Below, one piece after another: positions 36,076 through 45,600 of a DNA stretch of 64,000 nt (its first letter is position 1; each line of letters begins with the position of its first letter). Below the pieces are notes generated by a model that worked only from the letters and a program-made list of their open reading frames with translations, did no database searches and was not told the DNA's origin. Location of the stretch: the NCBI GenBank assembly GCA_011525295.1, contig WTGV01000026.1:151795-215794 (forward strand), given 5' to 3'. The translations under genes were made by a program, and so were the position numbers. This DNA comes from Pseudomonadales bacterium. GTDB taxonomy: Bacteria; Pseudomonadota; Gammaproteobacteria; Pseudomonadales; Azotimanducaceae.

Positions 36076-36265
36076 TGAGAGACTCCATTAAGAATTGAGA
36101 TAAAGAAGGTAACGCGAAGTCCAAGATTCTATTGAACGTTTGGCGTATTAGATGGATCAAAATTTGAACATTCTTCAGGAAGTTACGAATGACCGATAAA
36201 ATGTTTGAGTCGAGTCTGTCGACAACTTTCGACATTCTCGTGCGGATCAAAAAGCTTGCCATTCA

Positions 36266-37309
36266 ATGATGTCGAAGTATAGCTCATCAGTTCTAATCTT
36301 AGTTTTGGGATGCATTGTTTGTTCTTGTTCCACGGTCACCCAGATACCGCCTCTAACGCCGGAAGAAATTGAACAGGAAGCGAAAGTTCAAGCAGCTCTA
36401 AATGAAGATAGATTGATTGCAGCAACTCAGCGCCTTGCCGACGCCTCCTGGCCGCTAGTCTCTAGTAATCTAGATCTTTGTGAAGGATTCACGGATTTTC
36501 AAATAGGTCTCTGGACAGCGCGAAGTGTTCGCGAAGATCATCTACCTAGTGTCCGTATTTGGGGAGTCGCAAATGATTCGCCAGCAGCACTAGCTGGATT
36601 GCAAACTCGAGACAACATTATTGCTATTGATGACAATCATGTAGAGAACGGTCGTGCGGTACGTTCACAATTGAATCGGGCGCTGAGCCAATTCTCGAAC
36701 GAAAGGAGAACAGAACCTATCGAGCTGCTGGTTATTCGAGGGTTGACTGAGTCGTCGTTCACTCCTTTGCTTTTTTCGGTTCAACCAGTGGAGACTTGTC
36801 GCTCTGAAATTTTCGTATCTCGTGCACTAGCATTCCGCGCCTACGCTACGGGTCAAAAAATCGGAGTTTCTACTGGTCTACTTAACTTCTTGGAAGAAGA
36901 GCCTCACCTGCAGTACATCATCGCACACGAGCTAGCACACAACGTTTACGGACATGTATCGAAAGCTCGTACTCGAGGTATTCTTGGCGGGCTGTTGGAT
37001 GGAATTTCTTTAGTGACCGGTATTTGGACTAACGGTCTATTTTCTAAGCAAGGAATTAGAGCTAACTCAAAAGCATTTGAGAATGAAGCTGACTATGTTT
37101 CAATGTACATTCTTGCAAACGCAGGTGTTGACTTGAACGGTATAGAGGATGTCTGGCGTCGTGTATCGACTCAAACGGGTATTAGTGAGACCAGAACTCA
37201 TCCGTCCCGACCAATTCGATATCTGAGGATGGCAAAGACCCGAGAGGAAATCGCCGAAAAAATCGAAAAGGGTGAGCCACTAGTGCCTGAACTCAAACAG
37301 GACAGGTAG
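36266..37309 (+). CDS. M48-family metalloprotease lipoprotein with PDZ-like domain
   Basis: 347 residues. A lipoprotein signal peptide has candidate lipobox cysteines in LVLGCIVCSCS (residues about 13-22). A PDZ-like domain (about 75-175) contains SPAALAGLQTRDNIIAIDD. The peptidase domain has HELAHNVYGH at 221-230 (zinc motif HEXXH) and the downstream ENEADYVSMYILANAG that supplies the third ligand in M48 enzymes. BepA/LoiP-like envelope quality control is a reasonable family guess, but the PDZ-M48 fusion is not that of BepA. It stands alone and diverges from the Cache-like gene. Confidence 0.85.
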   Translation: MMSKYSSSVLILVLGCIVCSCSTVTQIPPLTPEEIEQEAKVQAALNEDRLIAATQRLADASWPLVSSNLDLCEGFTDFQIGLWTARSVREDHLPSVRIWGVANDSPAALAGLQTRDNIIAIDDNHVENGRAVRSQLNRALSQFSNERRTEPIELLVIRGLTESSFTPLLFSVQPVETCRSEIFVSRALAFRAYATGQKIGVSTGLLNFLEEEPHLQYIIAHELAHNVYGHVSKARTRGILGGLLDGISLVTGIWTNGLFSKQGIRANSKAFENEADYVSMYILANAGVDLNGIEDVWRRVSTQTGISETRTHPSRPIRYLRMAKTREEIAEKIEKGEPLVPELKQDR

Positions 37310-37807
37310 GAGTCGTACCAAGTTCGTAAAACAGCGACCCTACCAGCTGGTTCAATCGAGTCATTCGAGGAGATTCTAAAATTGCTTACTAAAGGAACAT
37401 GGGGTAGCGTTTCGGTTTGAAATTGCTCTCTTGAAAGATCCACGCCTACGGTCCGTTTCGTTTTCTCGTTTCTCTAATAAATCTACACTTGAATCGATAT
37501 TGAAGTCAGTTTCGCCCGCACAGCTGGGGTCGTTTTCAAAGTGTTGTGGGTTTTAAAAAATGTAGAAAAAGTGTGGTCAGCATGTACATACGATTTTCGT
37601 ATTTCTTGCTAAATACCAAGGTTTTCCGAGGATAGCTCCGCATACGATCTGTCATCGTCTTGTTGAGTCCCTCGAATTCACTTGAAGTGTCCACTAACTA
37701 GGACCTATTCCAGATCACAATCTGCGGCTAATTTGAATCTGTAGGAAAATTGGAAGCACTTATACCAAGTTGATTTGGATGTAGTTTTGTACCGAGCTAA
37801 TTGCCCG

Positions 37808-37834
37808 AGGTGCCCTATAGGAGAGGGGGCACCT
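37808..37834. terminator. Hairpin terminator candidate
   Basis: AGGTGCCC and GGGCACCT form a perfect eight-base stem with an 11-base loop, followed by TAATATATTT. It is 500 bases past the M48 gene and upstream of the Panacea pair, so it may insulate the latter from read-through. Confidence 0.5.
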
Positions 37835-37915
37835 TAATATATTTGATCACCGTGTCATGTTAGTATCGGTGACAAAGGAATAAATGAGCACGAATTTGAT
37901 GAACAAAATACATCT

Positions 37916-37939
37916 TAAATTAAGAATTTATGCTATAAT
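37916..37939 (+). promoter_or_regulatory. Extended -10 promoter with inverted repeat before the Panacea gene
   Basis: TGCTATAAT (37931-37939) is a strong extended -10 element. Just upstream, TAAATT and AATTTA (37916-37921 and 37925-37930) form a six-base inverted repeat with a three-base spacer, placed between the -35 and -10 positions: a possible operator for autorepression. The start codon follows 42 bases after the -10 box. Confidence 0.5.
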
Positions 37940-37981
37940 CGGATTAAATCTATCATCTAACAGGAATTTTACTTTTAATCT

Positions 37982-38431
37982 ATGACGGTTCTCGCACTAC
38001 AAGCAGCGAAATATTTGTGTCGTAAATCCAAATGGCGATACTCCAATCTTGAACTACAAAAGTTAATCTATATAGCACAAGTCTTTCATGTTGGGGTGGA
38101 AAAATCCCCTTTAGTACTCGGAGATTTTGAAGCGTGGAAGTACGGTCCGGTACATCCAGGACTCTATCGTTATTTGAGAGTATTTGGAGCGAAACCTATT
38201 CCGGAAACATACTCAGTCTTTAATGTCATTTCTGACATCCGAGAAGGTTCTGCAAAAGTCTGGTTGAATGATGCGTTTCGTTCTTTTCCTCCGAGCTCTC
38301 AGATTGGTCCGTACCTAATGGGCTTAACTCATAGAGAAAAAGGAGCTTGGAAGAGACATTACAAACCGGACCGTAATGAGATTATTCCTATTTCTTCTAT
38401 AGAGGACGAATACAAAGCTCTTTATGCCTAG
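37982..38431 (+). CDS. Panacea-domain (DUF4065) protein, probable antitoxin
   Basis: 149 residues covering one Panacea domain: AAKYLCRKS near the N-terminus, SNLELQKLIYIAQVFHVG at about 20-37 and FEAWKYGPVHPGLYRYLRVFG at about 48-68 are its classic blocks. Panacea proteins include SocA and the PanA antitoxins, which neutralise many unrelated toxins. The stop overlaps the next gene by eight bases, as in toxin-antitoxin operons; here the antitoxin comes first. Base use looks more AT-rich than the core genes, suggesting transfer. Confidence 0.85.
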   Translation: MTVLALQAAKYLCRKSKWRYSNLELQKLIYIAQVFHVGVEKSPLVLGDFEAWKYGPVHPGLYRYLRVFGAKPIPETYSVFNVISDIREGSAKVWLNDAFRSFPPSSQIGPYLMGLTHREKGAWKRHYKPDRNEIIPISSIEDEYKALYA

Positions 38432-38801
38432 GATAAGAGAGTCTACCAAAGACTTCACAGCTCCTGACGGACCGAAATCTTGGCAAGAAGAACAAGCAGA
38501 AGAACAAGGTAAATTTTCGCTTGAACTAATGTTTGCGGAAGTTAGAGTAGCTCATACTCGCGCAGATGAATTAGAAGATAGAATAAAACAACGAAAACGG
38601 TTTGCTTACATTTTTGTTGGTATTGCGGCCTTTTGGCTTCTTTTAGTACTGTTGGTTGTTGTTCTTCACGGTACGGAGAATGTAAAACTGGATCTCAGTG
38701 AAGCAGTAATATTAGCTTTAATTGGGACGGGTACCGCTCACGCGATTGCACCAGCGATACTTGTTGCTAAATATCTTTTCGGTGTCCCAAAGGAAGAATA
38801 A
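38424..38801 (+). CDS. Small two-helix membrane protein paired with Panacea, candidate toxin
   Basis: 125 residues. A hydrophilic, helical N-terminal half (about 1-60, with ELEDRIKQRKRF) precedes two membrane helices: AYIFVGIAAFWLLLVLLVVVLHG, and ILALIGTGTAHAIAPAILVAKYLFG. The second resembles small membrane proteins found beside accessory genes in many bacteria. Translationally coupled to the Panacea gene (ATG inside its last codons). Membrane-acting partners are known among PanT toxins; assigning toxicity here is inference from position and topology. Confidence 0.6.
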   Translation: MPRIRESTKDFTAPDGPKSWQEEQAEEQGKFSLELMFAEVRVAHTRADELEDRIKQRKRFAYIFVGIAAFWLLLVLLVVVLHGTENVKLDLSEAVILALIGTGTAHAIAPAILVAKYLFGVPKEE

Positions 38802-38968
38802 TAGTACGGAATTTCTTAAAGTTGAAAGCCTAAAGCGGAACTCTAATCCATCTCGGTATTGCGCCTCGTCTGTGGACTAAGAAATTTGGAAATATGGAGC
38901 AGAATCAAACTAATTTCAACTTTACTGACTAGCTTTTAAATCTGAGTCTTCCTCGCGATCGAAGTGCG

Positions 38969-40987
38969 CTAGCTTCGCTCTAGAGTCTCCCATAGAAACT
39001 CCCAAACCAAGGCTTGCATGAACGCACGTTGTTTATTGTCTGCTGCACCAGCGTGGCCACCTTCTATGTTTTCATAGTAGTGCACTTTGTGCCCCATCTC
39101 TTCTAGCTTCGCGACCATCTTGCGTGCATGGCCCGGATGAACTCGATCGTCTCGCGTAGAGGTGGTGATAAGTATGGTCGGGTACGTCCGATCCGCACGT
39201 ACGTTTTGATAGGCGGAAAAGTTCTTAAGGTACTCCCATTCCTCAGGCTTCTCGGGATCGCCGTACTCAGCCATCCAACTAGCTCCTGCTAACAGTAGGT
39301 GATATCGGCTCATATCGAGTAAGGGTACCTGACAGACGACTGCACCGAATAAATCAGGACGCTGAACATACATGTTGCCCATCAACAATCCGCCATTGCT
39401 ACCACCTTGAATACCTAGGTGTTTCGGTTCAGTGATGCCCCGGTGAATTAAGTCTTCGGCAACTGCAATGAAGTCTTCATACGCACGATTGCGATTCTCT
39501 TTCAATGCCTGGTGATGCCAATCCGGTCCAAATTCCCCACCCCCGCGGATATTCGCAATGACATAGGTACCACCTCGATTCAACCACGTGTTTCCGGCGA
39601 CTGGGGTGTAAGCAGGAAGTAGCGACACAGAAAAACCACCGTATCCGTAAAGCAGTGTCGGTCGTATTCCAGTAGCGTCTCTTTGTGAGATTTGATAGTA
39701 GGGAATCTTTGTACCATCCTTGGATTCAGCCCAATGTTGCGTGGTCTCCAAAGCTTCGTTCTCGAAGAACGATCGTGTCTTCTTCAGCACTCGCGGTGAT
39801 TCGTTCGGACCACTCAAAGACAGACTAGATGGTTCCAGAAAACTCTCGGAGAGCATGAGTGTTCGGTCACTCTCTTGGGACTCATAGGCAAAGCCACTCT
39901 CATTCAAAAAACTATTAGATTTTTGTACTTGCTCGAGATTCCAATCATCGTTGTCGCCTTTCGTTGCTACAAACGTCTTAGTACAAACGTTTTCTGAAAT
40001 ATTGAGTATGATTGAGTTTTTCGTACCGGTATGACTGATCAATACGGAGTGTTCTGTTGGTGCGAAGAGGACTTGGTAGTCTCCCGTACCGGCAAGTATG
40101 TCATCAAGTTGCCCTACCAACAAACTACCGGCTTTGAATCGCTCGCCACGGCGGTCCCAATCATGTTTGAGCAGAAGAAACAACTGTCCTCTGTGGGGGG
40201 TCGCAATCGCGCTGTCCGGTTTATCTAGCTTGATGAGCTCATTGTTGCGATATACAAAAAATTCATCGTTGAAGAAATCAGTCGCGCGTCCGACGTAGTA
40301 GTCGCGAAAATCGGTAAAGGGATCCGCCCGTGAATACACATATACATCAGAAGACTGACCTCGGTAATACTCACGTGCATTCTCTAAAAGGCCGCCGCGA
40401 TCCCACTCGCGCATTGTCATGGGATATCCCGAATCCGTTAATGTACCTTCACCGAAATCTGACCCAATTAGTACTCGATCTGGACCAGCCCAAGTTACAT
40501 GGGTCTTCGCTTCAGGAACGAAGAAACCGTCGGAGACAAAATCTTTCGTGCGTAAGTCGAATTCTCGAATCACAATGGCGTCGCCTCCACCTCGAGAGAG
40601 TCGGACGAGTGCTTTTGTGCACTCGGGGCGACACATACTCGCATCTGCCCAAACCCAATTCTCGTCTTCCGACTTTGCCAGAGCGTCAAGGTCAAGCACC
40701 ACTTCCCAATCAGGTCGTGTCTTACTGTACTCTTCCAGCGTCGTTCTCCGCCAAAGACCCTTTGGATGGTCTTTGTCTTGCCAAAAGTTGTAGAGAGAGT
40801 CCCCACAGGTTTCAAACATGGGAATCCGATCATCCGAATCGAGAATGCTTCGAATGCGTTCTTGGAAGCCACGAAATCGATCGTTCTGAGTGAATTTAGA
40901 GACGGTCAGATCATTTCGTGCACGCACCCAGTCAAGTGCCTTTTCATCATCGATTTGTTCTAGCCAAATATGCGGGTCAGTACTCAT
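38969..40987 (-). CDS. Prolyl oligopeptidase (S9A)
   Basis: 672 residues, no signal peptide; cytosolic peptidase cleaving after proline in short peptides. An N-terminal seven-blade propeller (about 70-400) covers an alpha/beta hydrolase domain with the nucleophile Ser530 in LGIQGGSNGGLLMG, the Asp in TSTRDDRVHPGHA (about 612) and the His in IEGGHAG (about 648). AAGGAC stands before the ATG. With the nearby secreted proteases and the peptide importer, it fits the last step of peptide breakdown. Confidence 0.93.
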   Translation of the reverse strand: MSTDPHIWLEQIDDEKALDWVRARNDLTVSKFTQNDRFRGFQERIRSILDSDDRIPMFETCGDSLYNFWQDKDHPKGLWRRTTLEEYSKTRPDWEVVLDLDALAKSEDENWVWADASMCRPECTKALVRLSRGGGDAIVIREFDLRTKDFVSDGFFVPEAKTHVTWAGPDRVLIGSDFGEGTLTDSGYPMTMREWDRGGLLENAREYYRGQSSDVYVYSRADPFTDFRDYYVGRATDFFNDEFFVYRNNELIKLDKPDSAIATPHRGQLFLLLKHDWDRRGERFKAGSLLVGQLDDILAGTGDYQVLFAPTEHSVLISHTGTKNSIILNISENVCTKTFVATKGDNDDWNLEQVQKSNSFLNESGFAYESQESDRTLMLSESFLEPSSLSLSGPNESPRVLKKTRSFFENEALETTQHWAESKDGTKIPYYQISQRDATGIRPTLLYGYGGFSVSLLPAYTPVAGNTWLNRGGTYVIANIRGGGEFGPDWHHQALKENRNRAYEDFIAVAEDLIHRGITEPKHLGIQGGSNGGLLMGNMYVQRPDLFGAVVCQVPLLDMSRYHLLLAGASWMAEYGDPEKPEEWEYLKNFSAYQNVRADRTYPTILITTSTRDDRVHPGHARKMVAKLEEMGHKVHYYENIEGGHAGAADNKQRAFMQALVWEFLWETLERS

Positions 40988-41289
40988 AAAAGTCCTTGAA
41001 GTAGTGTGGAGTAGGTATGCTTGATTGAATTTGAAAACGACAAATCTTAGTCAAAGTACAGTATGTTATGAGAATCGTGCCTTCTTTGCGAGTGTTTTCT
41101 AGAGATCAGGAATATTTCCTCGTAAAACAAGGCCAGTCGCTTCAGGACGGTGACTACAAGAAAGATGAGACTACTCTGTAGGTTGATGTCATTGCTTGTC
41201 TCACCAATCCAACACGGAACGAGGTCCGGATTACAATGGTTGCCTCTGAACCTTTGAATCTTCGATACCCACGAATCTGAGAAAACATC
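40988..41289. other. Intergenic region, nothing recognised
   Basis: 302 bases between divergent genes. An 88-codon minus-strand frame (41047-41313) exists but has unusual composition and no ribosome binding site, and it runs into the next gene; I treat it as chance. Confidence 0.4.
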
Positions 41290-41733
41290 ATGGATCTGGA
41301 CGATCAAGTGCAAAGCAAACGAGAATCCGTCAGGCGTTTACGTTTATTCACACCTTACACTGCAGTTCTGTTAGTGATGTTTCTTGTGTTGATTTGTCTC
41401 TGGATCGCTCTGCAACACTACCGCGGCCAAGGTCACCAACGAGAACATTTGACCATGTCTTTGGACGAAACTGGCTTAACCATCCAAGTTTCACGTTTCA
41501 GGATGGAAATGCAAGTGCTGGAGACACGTCAGTTGATTGACGATGAATTGGAATTAATCGAGAATAGCAAGCAAGGGTCAACGACAGGGCATCTTGTTGA
41601 TAGAACCGAGTGGGCTGCGAAAAAGGACGAGCTCTCGATAATATTAGACTATCTCGTCATCAAGCGCACCGACCAGTTGTATATAGACATCGAATCTGCG
41701 ATCGCAGATATTGAGAAAATACTTTCGTCGTAA
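41290..41733 (+). CDS. Single-pass membrane protein, function unknown
   Basis: 147 residues: a basic N-terminus (RESVRRLRLF), one membrane helix at about 23-42 (AVLLVMFLVLICLWIALQHY), and a charged helical domain to the end. No family recognised. It stands alone between prolyl oligopeptidase and a toxin-antitoxin remnant. No strong ribosome binding site. Confidence 0.45.
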   Translation: MDLDDQVQSKRESVRRLRLFTPYTAVLLVMFLVLICLWIALQHYRGQGHQREHLTMSLDETGLTIQVSRFRMEMQVLETRQLIDDELELIENSKQGSTTGHLVDRTEWAAKKDELSIILDYLVIKRTDQLYIDIESAIADIEKILSS

Positions 41734-41967
41734 TTAACACGGCTTGTTAGTTCTCGATTCGCATCCAATAGTGAAGTTTTTATGACACTTTGGTACACGT
41801 AGAAGTTCGTACCCAAAATTGGTGCTCCATCCCTTTCCGCTGTTGCTGTGACGTCAATCGCTACACAAGAATATGTAAAAATGGTGTAACATTCGTTCAG
41901 ATAACAGCGGGAACTTTCCCTTGCGAAGTCTGACTAACCAAAAACTTTTGAACTTTAGACCACCAAA

Positions 41968-42261
41968 ATGACTACACCAAACCTGAGTGACATTGTGGCC
42001 ATAAGAGTCACAATTTGCGTTAAAGAGGATGGAAACGGTTTCTTTGGTTCTTGTAAAGAATTTCCCGGCGTTGTAGTTGGTGAAATGACAGAAGAAGACT
42101 GTTTAGAACAGACGCGAGGCGCGGTCAGAGAGCACTTGGATATTCTATTGTCTGAAGGCCTTGCAATACCAGAGGAAGCTATCATTCGCAACGCTGATCA
42201 AGTTCGTCCTAAGCAAATTAATAGCATCGAAAACATCCCAGTACCCGCGCTTTCTGCGTGA
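41968..42261 (+). CDS. hicB: HicB-family antitoxin
   Basis: 97 residues of the HicB partial-RNase-H fold: IRVTICVKEDGNGFFGSCKEFPGVVVGEMTEEDCLEQTRGAVREHLDILL. The C-terminal part (about 65-97) lacks a clear helix-turn-helix or ribbon-helix-helix, so DNA binding is uncertain. Overlaps the following hicA gene by four bases (GTGA), giving hicB-hicA order, the reverse of the E. coli operon. The gene appears intact while the toxin is not. Confidence 0.8.
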   Translation: MTTPNLSDIVAIRVTICVKEDGNGFFGSCKEFPGVVVGEMTEEDCLEQTRGAVREHLDILLSEGLAIPEEAIIRNADQVRPKQINSIENIPVPALSA

Positions 42262-42514
42262 GTACGTATCCCAAACAGGTCCGGGATCAGCTCAAAAATA
42301 TAACCATACAAGAGTTTCAGTCCGCTCTAGTGAAAGACGGTTGGGAACTTGTCCGTTCAGAGGGTGCTAGAGTTACCTATGTTAAAAACAACAAGGTAAT
42401 CACGCTTCACATACACCCTAAGAAAAAACCATGGGTCCAAATTTGCTTAAACATTTATTTGAACAAACAAGATGGGACACTCGAGACCTTAAAAGAATAA
42501 AACTTATTAAGTAA
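42258..42514 (+). pseudogene. hicA: HicA-family toxin, frameshifted at an A6 run
   Basis: HicA is a small mRNA-cleaving toxin. From the GTG at 42258 the frame gives a HicA-like start (KQVRDQLKNIT, LVKDGWELVRSEGARVTY, VITLHIHPKKK), then leaves the family pattern and stops at 42500 after 80 residues. Immediately after the A6 run at 42423-42428 another frame reads MGPNLLKHLFEQTRWDTRDL and on to KRIKLIK, ending at 42514. This is what follows HPKKT in this HicA variant. One added A, or two removed, restores a full-length toxin of about 84 residues. Either the gene is broken, the run slips during transcription, or the assembly has an indel here. Confidence 0.8.
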
Positions 42515-42583
42515 CGACTACTATATCTCGACTACGAGAGGGCATTTTTATTCTTCGGAATGTCCTAATCCTTCACCCAAAAG

Positions 42584-42612
42584 AAAGACCCCGAGGGGGA
42601 ATCGGGGTCTTT
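42584..42612. terminator. Strong bidirectional terminator between hicBA and the first adhesin gene
   Basis: AAAGACCCCGA and TCGGGGTCTTT form a perfect 11-base stem with a seven-base loop. A-runs and T-runs at the ends of the stem let it work for both converging genes. Confidence 0.85.
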
Positions 42613-42633
42613 GAATTTTAAGAGGTAGAAACA

Positions 42634-42673
42634 AAACCTGTCTGCGAGTTGAAATTCGCAGTCCCCCAGGTTT
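42634..42673. terminator. Nested hairpin just after the first adhesin gene
   Basis: An inner stem CTGCGA/TCGCAG (42642-42647 and 42656-42661) sits inside an outer pair AAACCTG/CAGGTTT (42634-42640 and 42667-42673), eight bases past the stop codon on the minus strand. Probably a 3' stabilising or terminator structure acting before the stronger one at 42584. Confidence 0.5.
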
Positions 42674-42681
42674 GGCAAGAT

Positions 42682-45600
42682 TTAGAACTTCAAGATTGCA
42701 TTCACGCCTAAGTGCTTGTTGTCCTTCTTCGAGAACTCGTCCACTTTTCCTAAGACGAAGTTTAAGTTAAACAAGGTCTTGTCTAGGACTAATGGTTTGA
42801 GTTCTGCACCGAACAGAATGGTCTGTAGATCCAGAGCGTTCTCGCCGAATTCAATGTACGGCTTGAACATATGCTGGTCTTGGTTGATCAGGAAGCCATA
42901 GGAAATGTTCGTATTAAACGTCATGCCTTGGCTCAAATCTAGATCACCACCAAAGGGAAGTTGGTCAACGGTCGCTGATTCGCGCCACAAGGTTGAGTCC
43001 GTTTGAGCGGATTGACCCCAACTTGGAGTGAATGAGAGTGAGAGCCCTTCTTCACCTGGTGTTGGGTTAAACACAGCGAGTAGCGACAAGCCTGATTCTT
43101 TGTAATCATTCTCGGAATACGTAGCCATTGTGTGGCCTCGAAGATCGATTGAGAACATCCTCGAGTTGACGCGTACGCCACCGATGAACTCAACTCCCGA
43201 GCCTGTAGCGCCGTCACCGCCGTCGCGACGATAGGCAAGTTCGCCAAACGGGCTAACAGAGCCACCCCAGTCAAGCGGGATCACGTACGAACCTGCGACT
43301 CCAGCTCGCACTCGATTGATGGTCGTATCGAGACTTCCTGCTTCGCCAGCGCCATCGTCAGTCGCGAGGTTAGCAACCGATACATCGCCTTTAACTGCGA
43401 GATCAAGACTATCCATTTGAAGAACTTGGCTCTTGAACGCTAGGTGTCCAAGGCGGACGTTCAAATCGCTTAAGTCAACGAGATCATCGCCATTCCAAAC
43501 GCTAGCTTCACCGGAACCGATACCGAGCGTACCCCATATTAACGTACGAGGTGTCACTTGGTAGCTTGCATAAGGCAAAACAGTTGTGGTGTCAGTTTGC
43601 AATTGACGAACCGCTGTACCCCAAGAGTAGTCGCTCTCGGCTTCACTTTCGGATAAAGATACACCAAACATCAAAGCGTCCGTTGGTCTTAAGTCCACAC
43701 CAATATAGGTCGAACTAGAAGACGTTTCATACGTTGAACTACTCGAGTCTTGTTGATCAGTAGTACCCCATATAGACAGTGCGTATCTTGAGTTGCCACC
43801 CATCAAGGACGTGGAGAAGTTCTGTGGAATCAAATCGCGCAGTCTCATTGATGTGAAATTGCGTGGGGAGATGACATCCGAGAATAAGTCTCTTGAACGC
43901 TTGGTTGTAGGAGCTTTCGCAGTAGTCGGCGTATCAAACACTGGCTCAATCGTTGGAGTTGGAGCTGTTGTTTGGGGTTGCGTCTGAGTATCGGCTACTG
44001 CGCGCTCGTCTTCTTTGGACTTCCCGCCAATCACTCGACTGAACAGGTTGCGCTCAGAATCCTTATTTTCAACACGCGAACCGATTGCATTAGCGACGCT
44101 CGAAATCGTGTGGCGACCTATGCTCGATAGTGCTTCGGTACCGGCTGCTTTGATCTCGCTATTGCTAACAATCGTCTTGAATGATTGCGACGCGGAACGA
44201 CCAGCGGTATCTGTTGCAGTAACAGTGATTACAGTTGTTCCATGAACGGATGGCGTTAACGATAAGCTTGCGCCATTGATACTCGTAAGCGCGGCATTGC
44301 CTTCAAAGTTGAACGTGTAGTCGAGTACATCGCCGTCGTCGTCAACGAAGTATTCGTCGACACTCAACACGACTGGTTCGCCACCGATCTGTAAGGTCAC
44401 GTCTGCGATCTGCGATACAACCTGCGGTCCTGTTTCGACATAGACTTTGAAGACATCCATGACATCTAAGCCCGCTGGATCTGTCGCAATGACACGCACG
44501 GTTGCATTTCCAGCTATGAGACCCTCTATCGTAATGTCCATTTCGTTCAGGGTTGCGGTTACGACGTTTGGATCATCAGATTCAACGACGTAAGCAAGCT
44601 CATCTCCATCAGGATCACTGAAGTTACCGGTAATCGAAACCAGACTGGGTGTCCCCACGGTAACCGTCATGTCGCCGAGACTAGTAACCAGGTTGGGTGC
44701 TGAATTCTCGGGAGGTGGATCGGTTACAGTTACAGTAAACGTGTCTGATACAGATTGATCTATGTTGTCAAATGCTGTTACAGTTACATCGGTCGTACCG
44801 ACTTTGTTCCCCCAAATACGTAGCGTATTACTGCTGGATCGATATATGACATCCGCAATGTCATCGTCTTCGTTGTCGATTTCGATCGTCAGTTCGCCTT
44901 CGTCTTCGAATATATCGTCGAGTTCCACATCTTCCCTTTCATCGACTTCGACGGTAACGTCGTCAATTTCGGCGAGTAGCTTCGGCGGATCATTGCGTGC
45001 GCCGACATCAATGGTAAACGATACTTCCGCAGAGTTTCCAGCTGTGTCGGTAGCTTTTAGGGTCGCTTTAGTTACCCCAGTGGAATGTAGATAAATATTG
45101 ATCCAAGGATTGTCATCGTCATCGTAATCAATCGCGGCTGTTGCAATATCTGCATCGTCGGTTTCAATGTCGAGATCGAATGTATCTCCCTCATCGGTAA
45201 ATGCGCCAGATGCATCAATCGGATCGACCGTTAGACCAATTCTTGTCGTTACATCAGCAATCGCATCTGGATGTGGGATTGGAGGATCGTTCCGAACAAC
45301 TTCAACAGTGAATGTATCTGACACCGACTGATTGTTTTGGTCAGTTGCGGTTATTTCGATGTTCGTTTCGCCTGCTTCGTCACCGTAGATGCGCAAGAAA
45401 TGATCTTGTCTTATCACTGGAGTGACTATATCCGCGTCATCGACACTATAGCCGTATGTCAATTCTTCGTCGTAGCCAGCATCGCCATCGTTGAAGTAAT
45501 CATTCAGATCGATGTCATCGCTACGACCGTCAAACTGTACTTCTATATCTGGTAAGCCATCCCCAACGACTGTCGGTGGATTGTTTTGTTCCGCGGTGGC

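Larger units (their letters stand above)
37310..37981. other. Long intergenic region with terminator and Panacea-gene promoter
   Basis: 672 bases without a supported gene, noticeably AT-rich toward the right end. It holds one strong hairpin (37808-37834) and the promoter of the Panacea gene (around 37916-37939). The middle shows no frame, repeat or RNA that I can name. Confidence 0.5.

Noticed and set aside
41047..41313. 88-codon minus frame between prolyl oligopeptidase and the next gene
   Set aside because: No ribosome binding site, overlaps the following gene on the opposite strand and shows no domain.
42258..42500. HicA with a missing catalytic histidine
   Set aside because: At first the GARVTY segment looked like loss of the catalytic His. 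The HIHP motif and the restored frame show it belongs to a HicA variant with the histidines placed later, so the defect is the frameshift.
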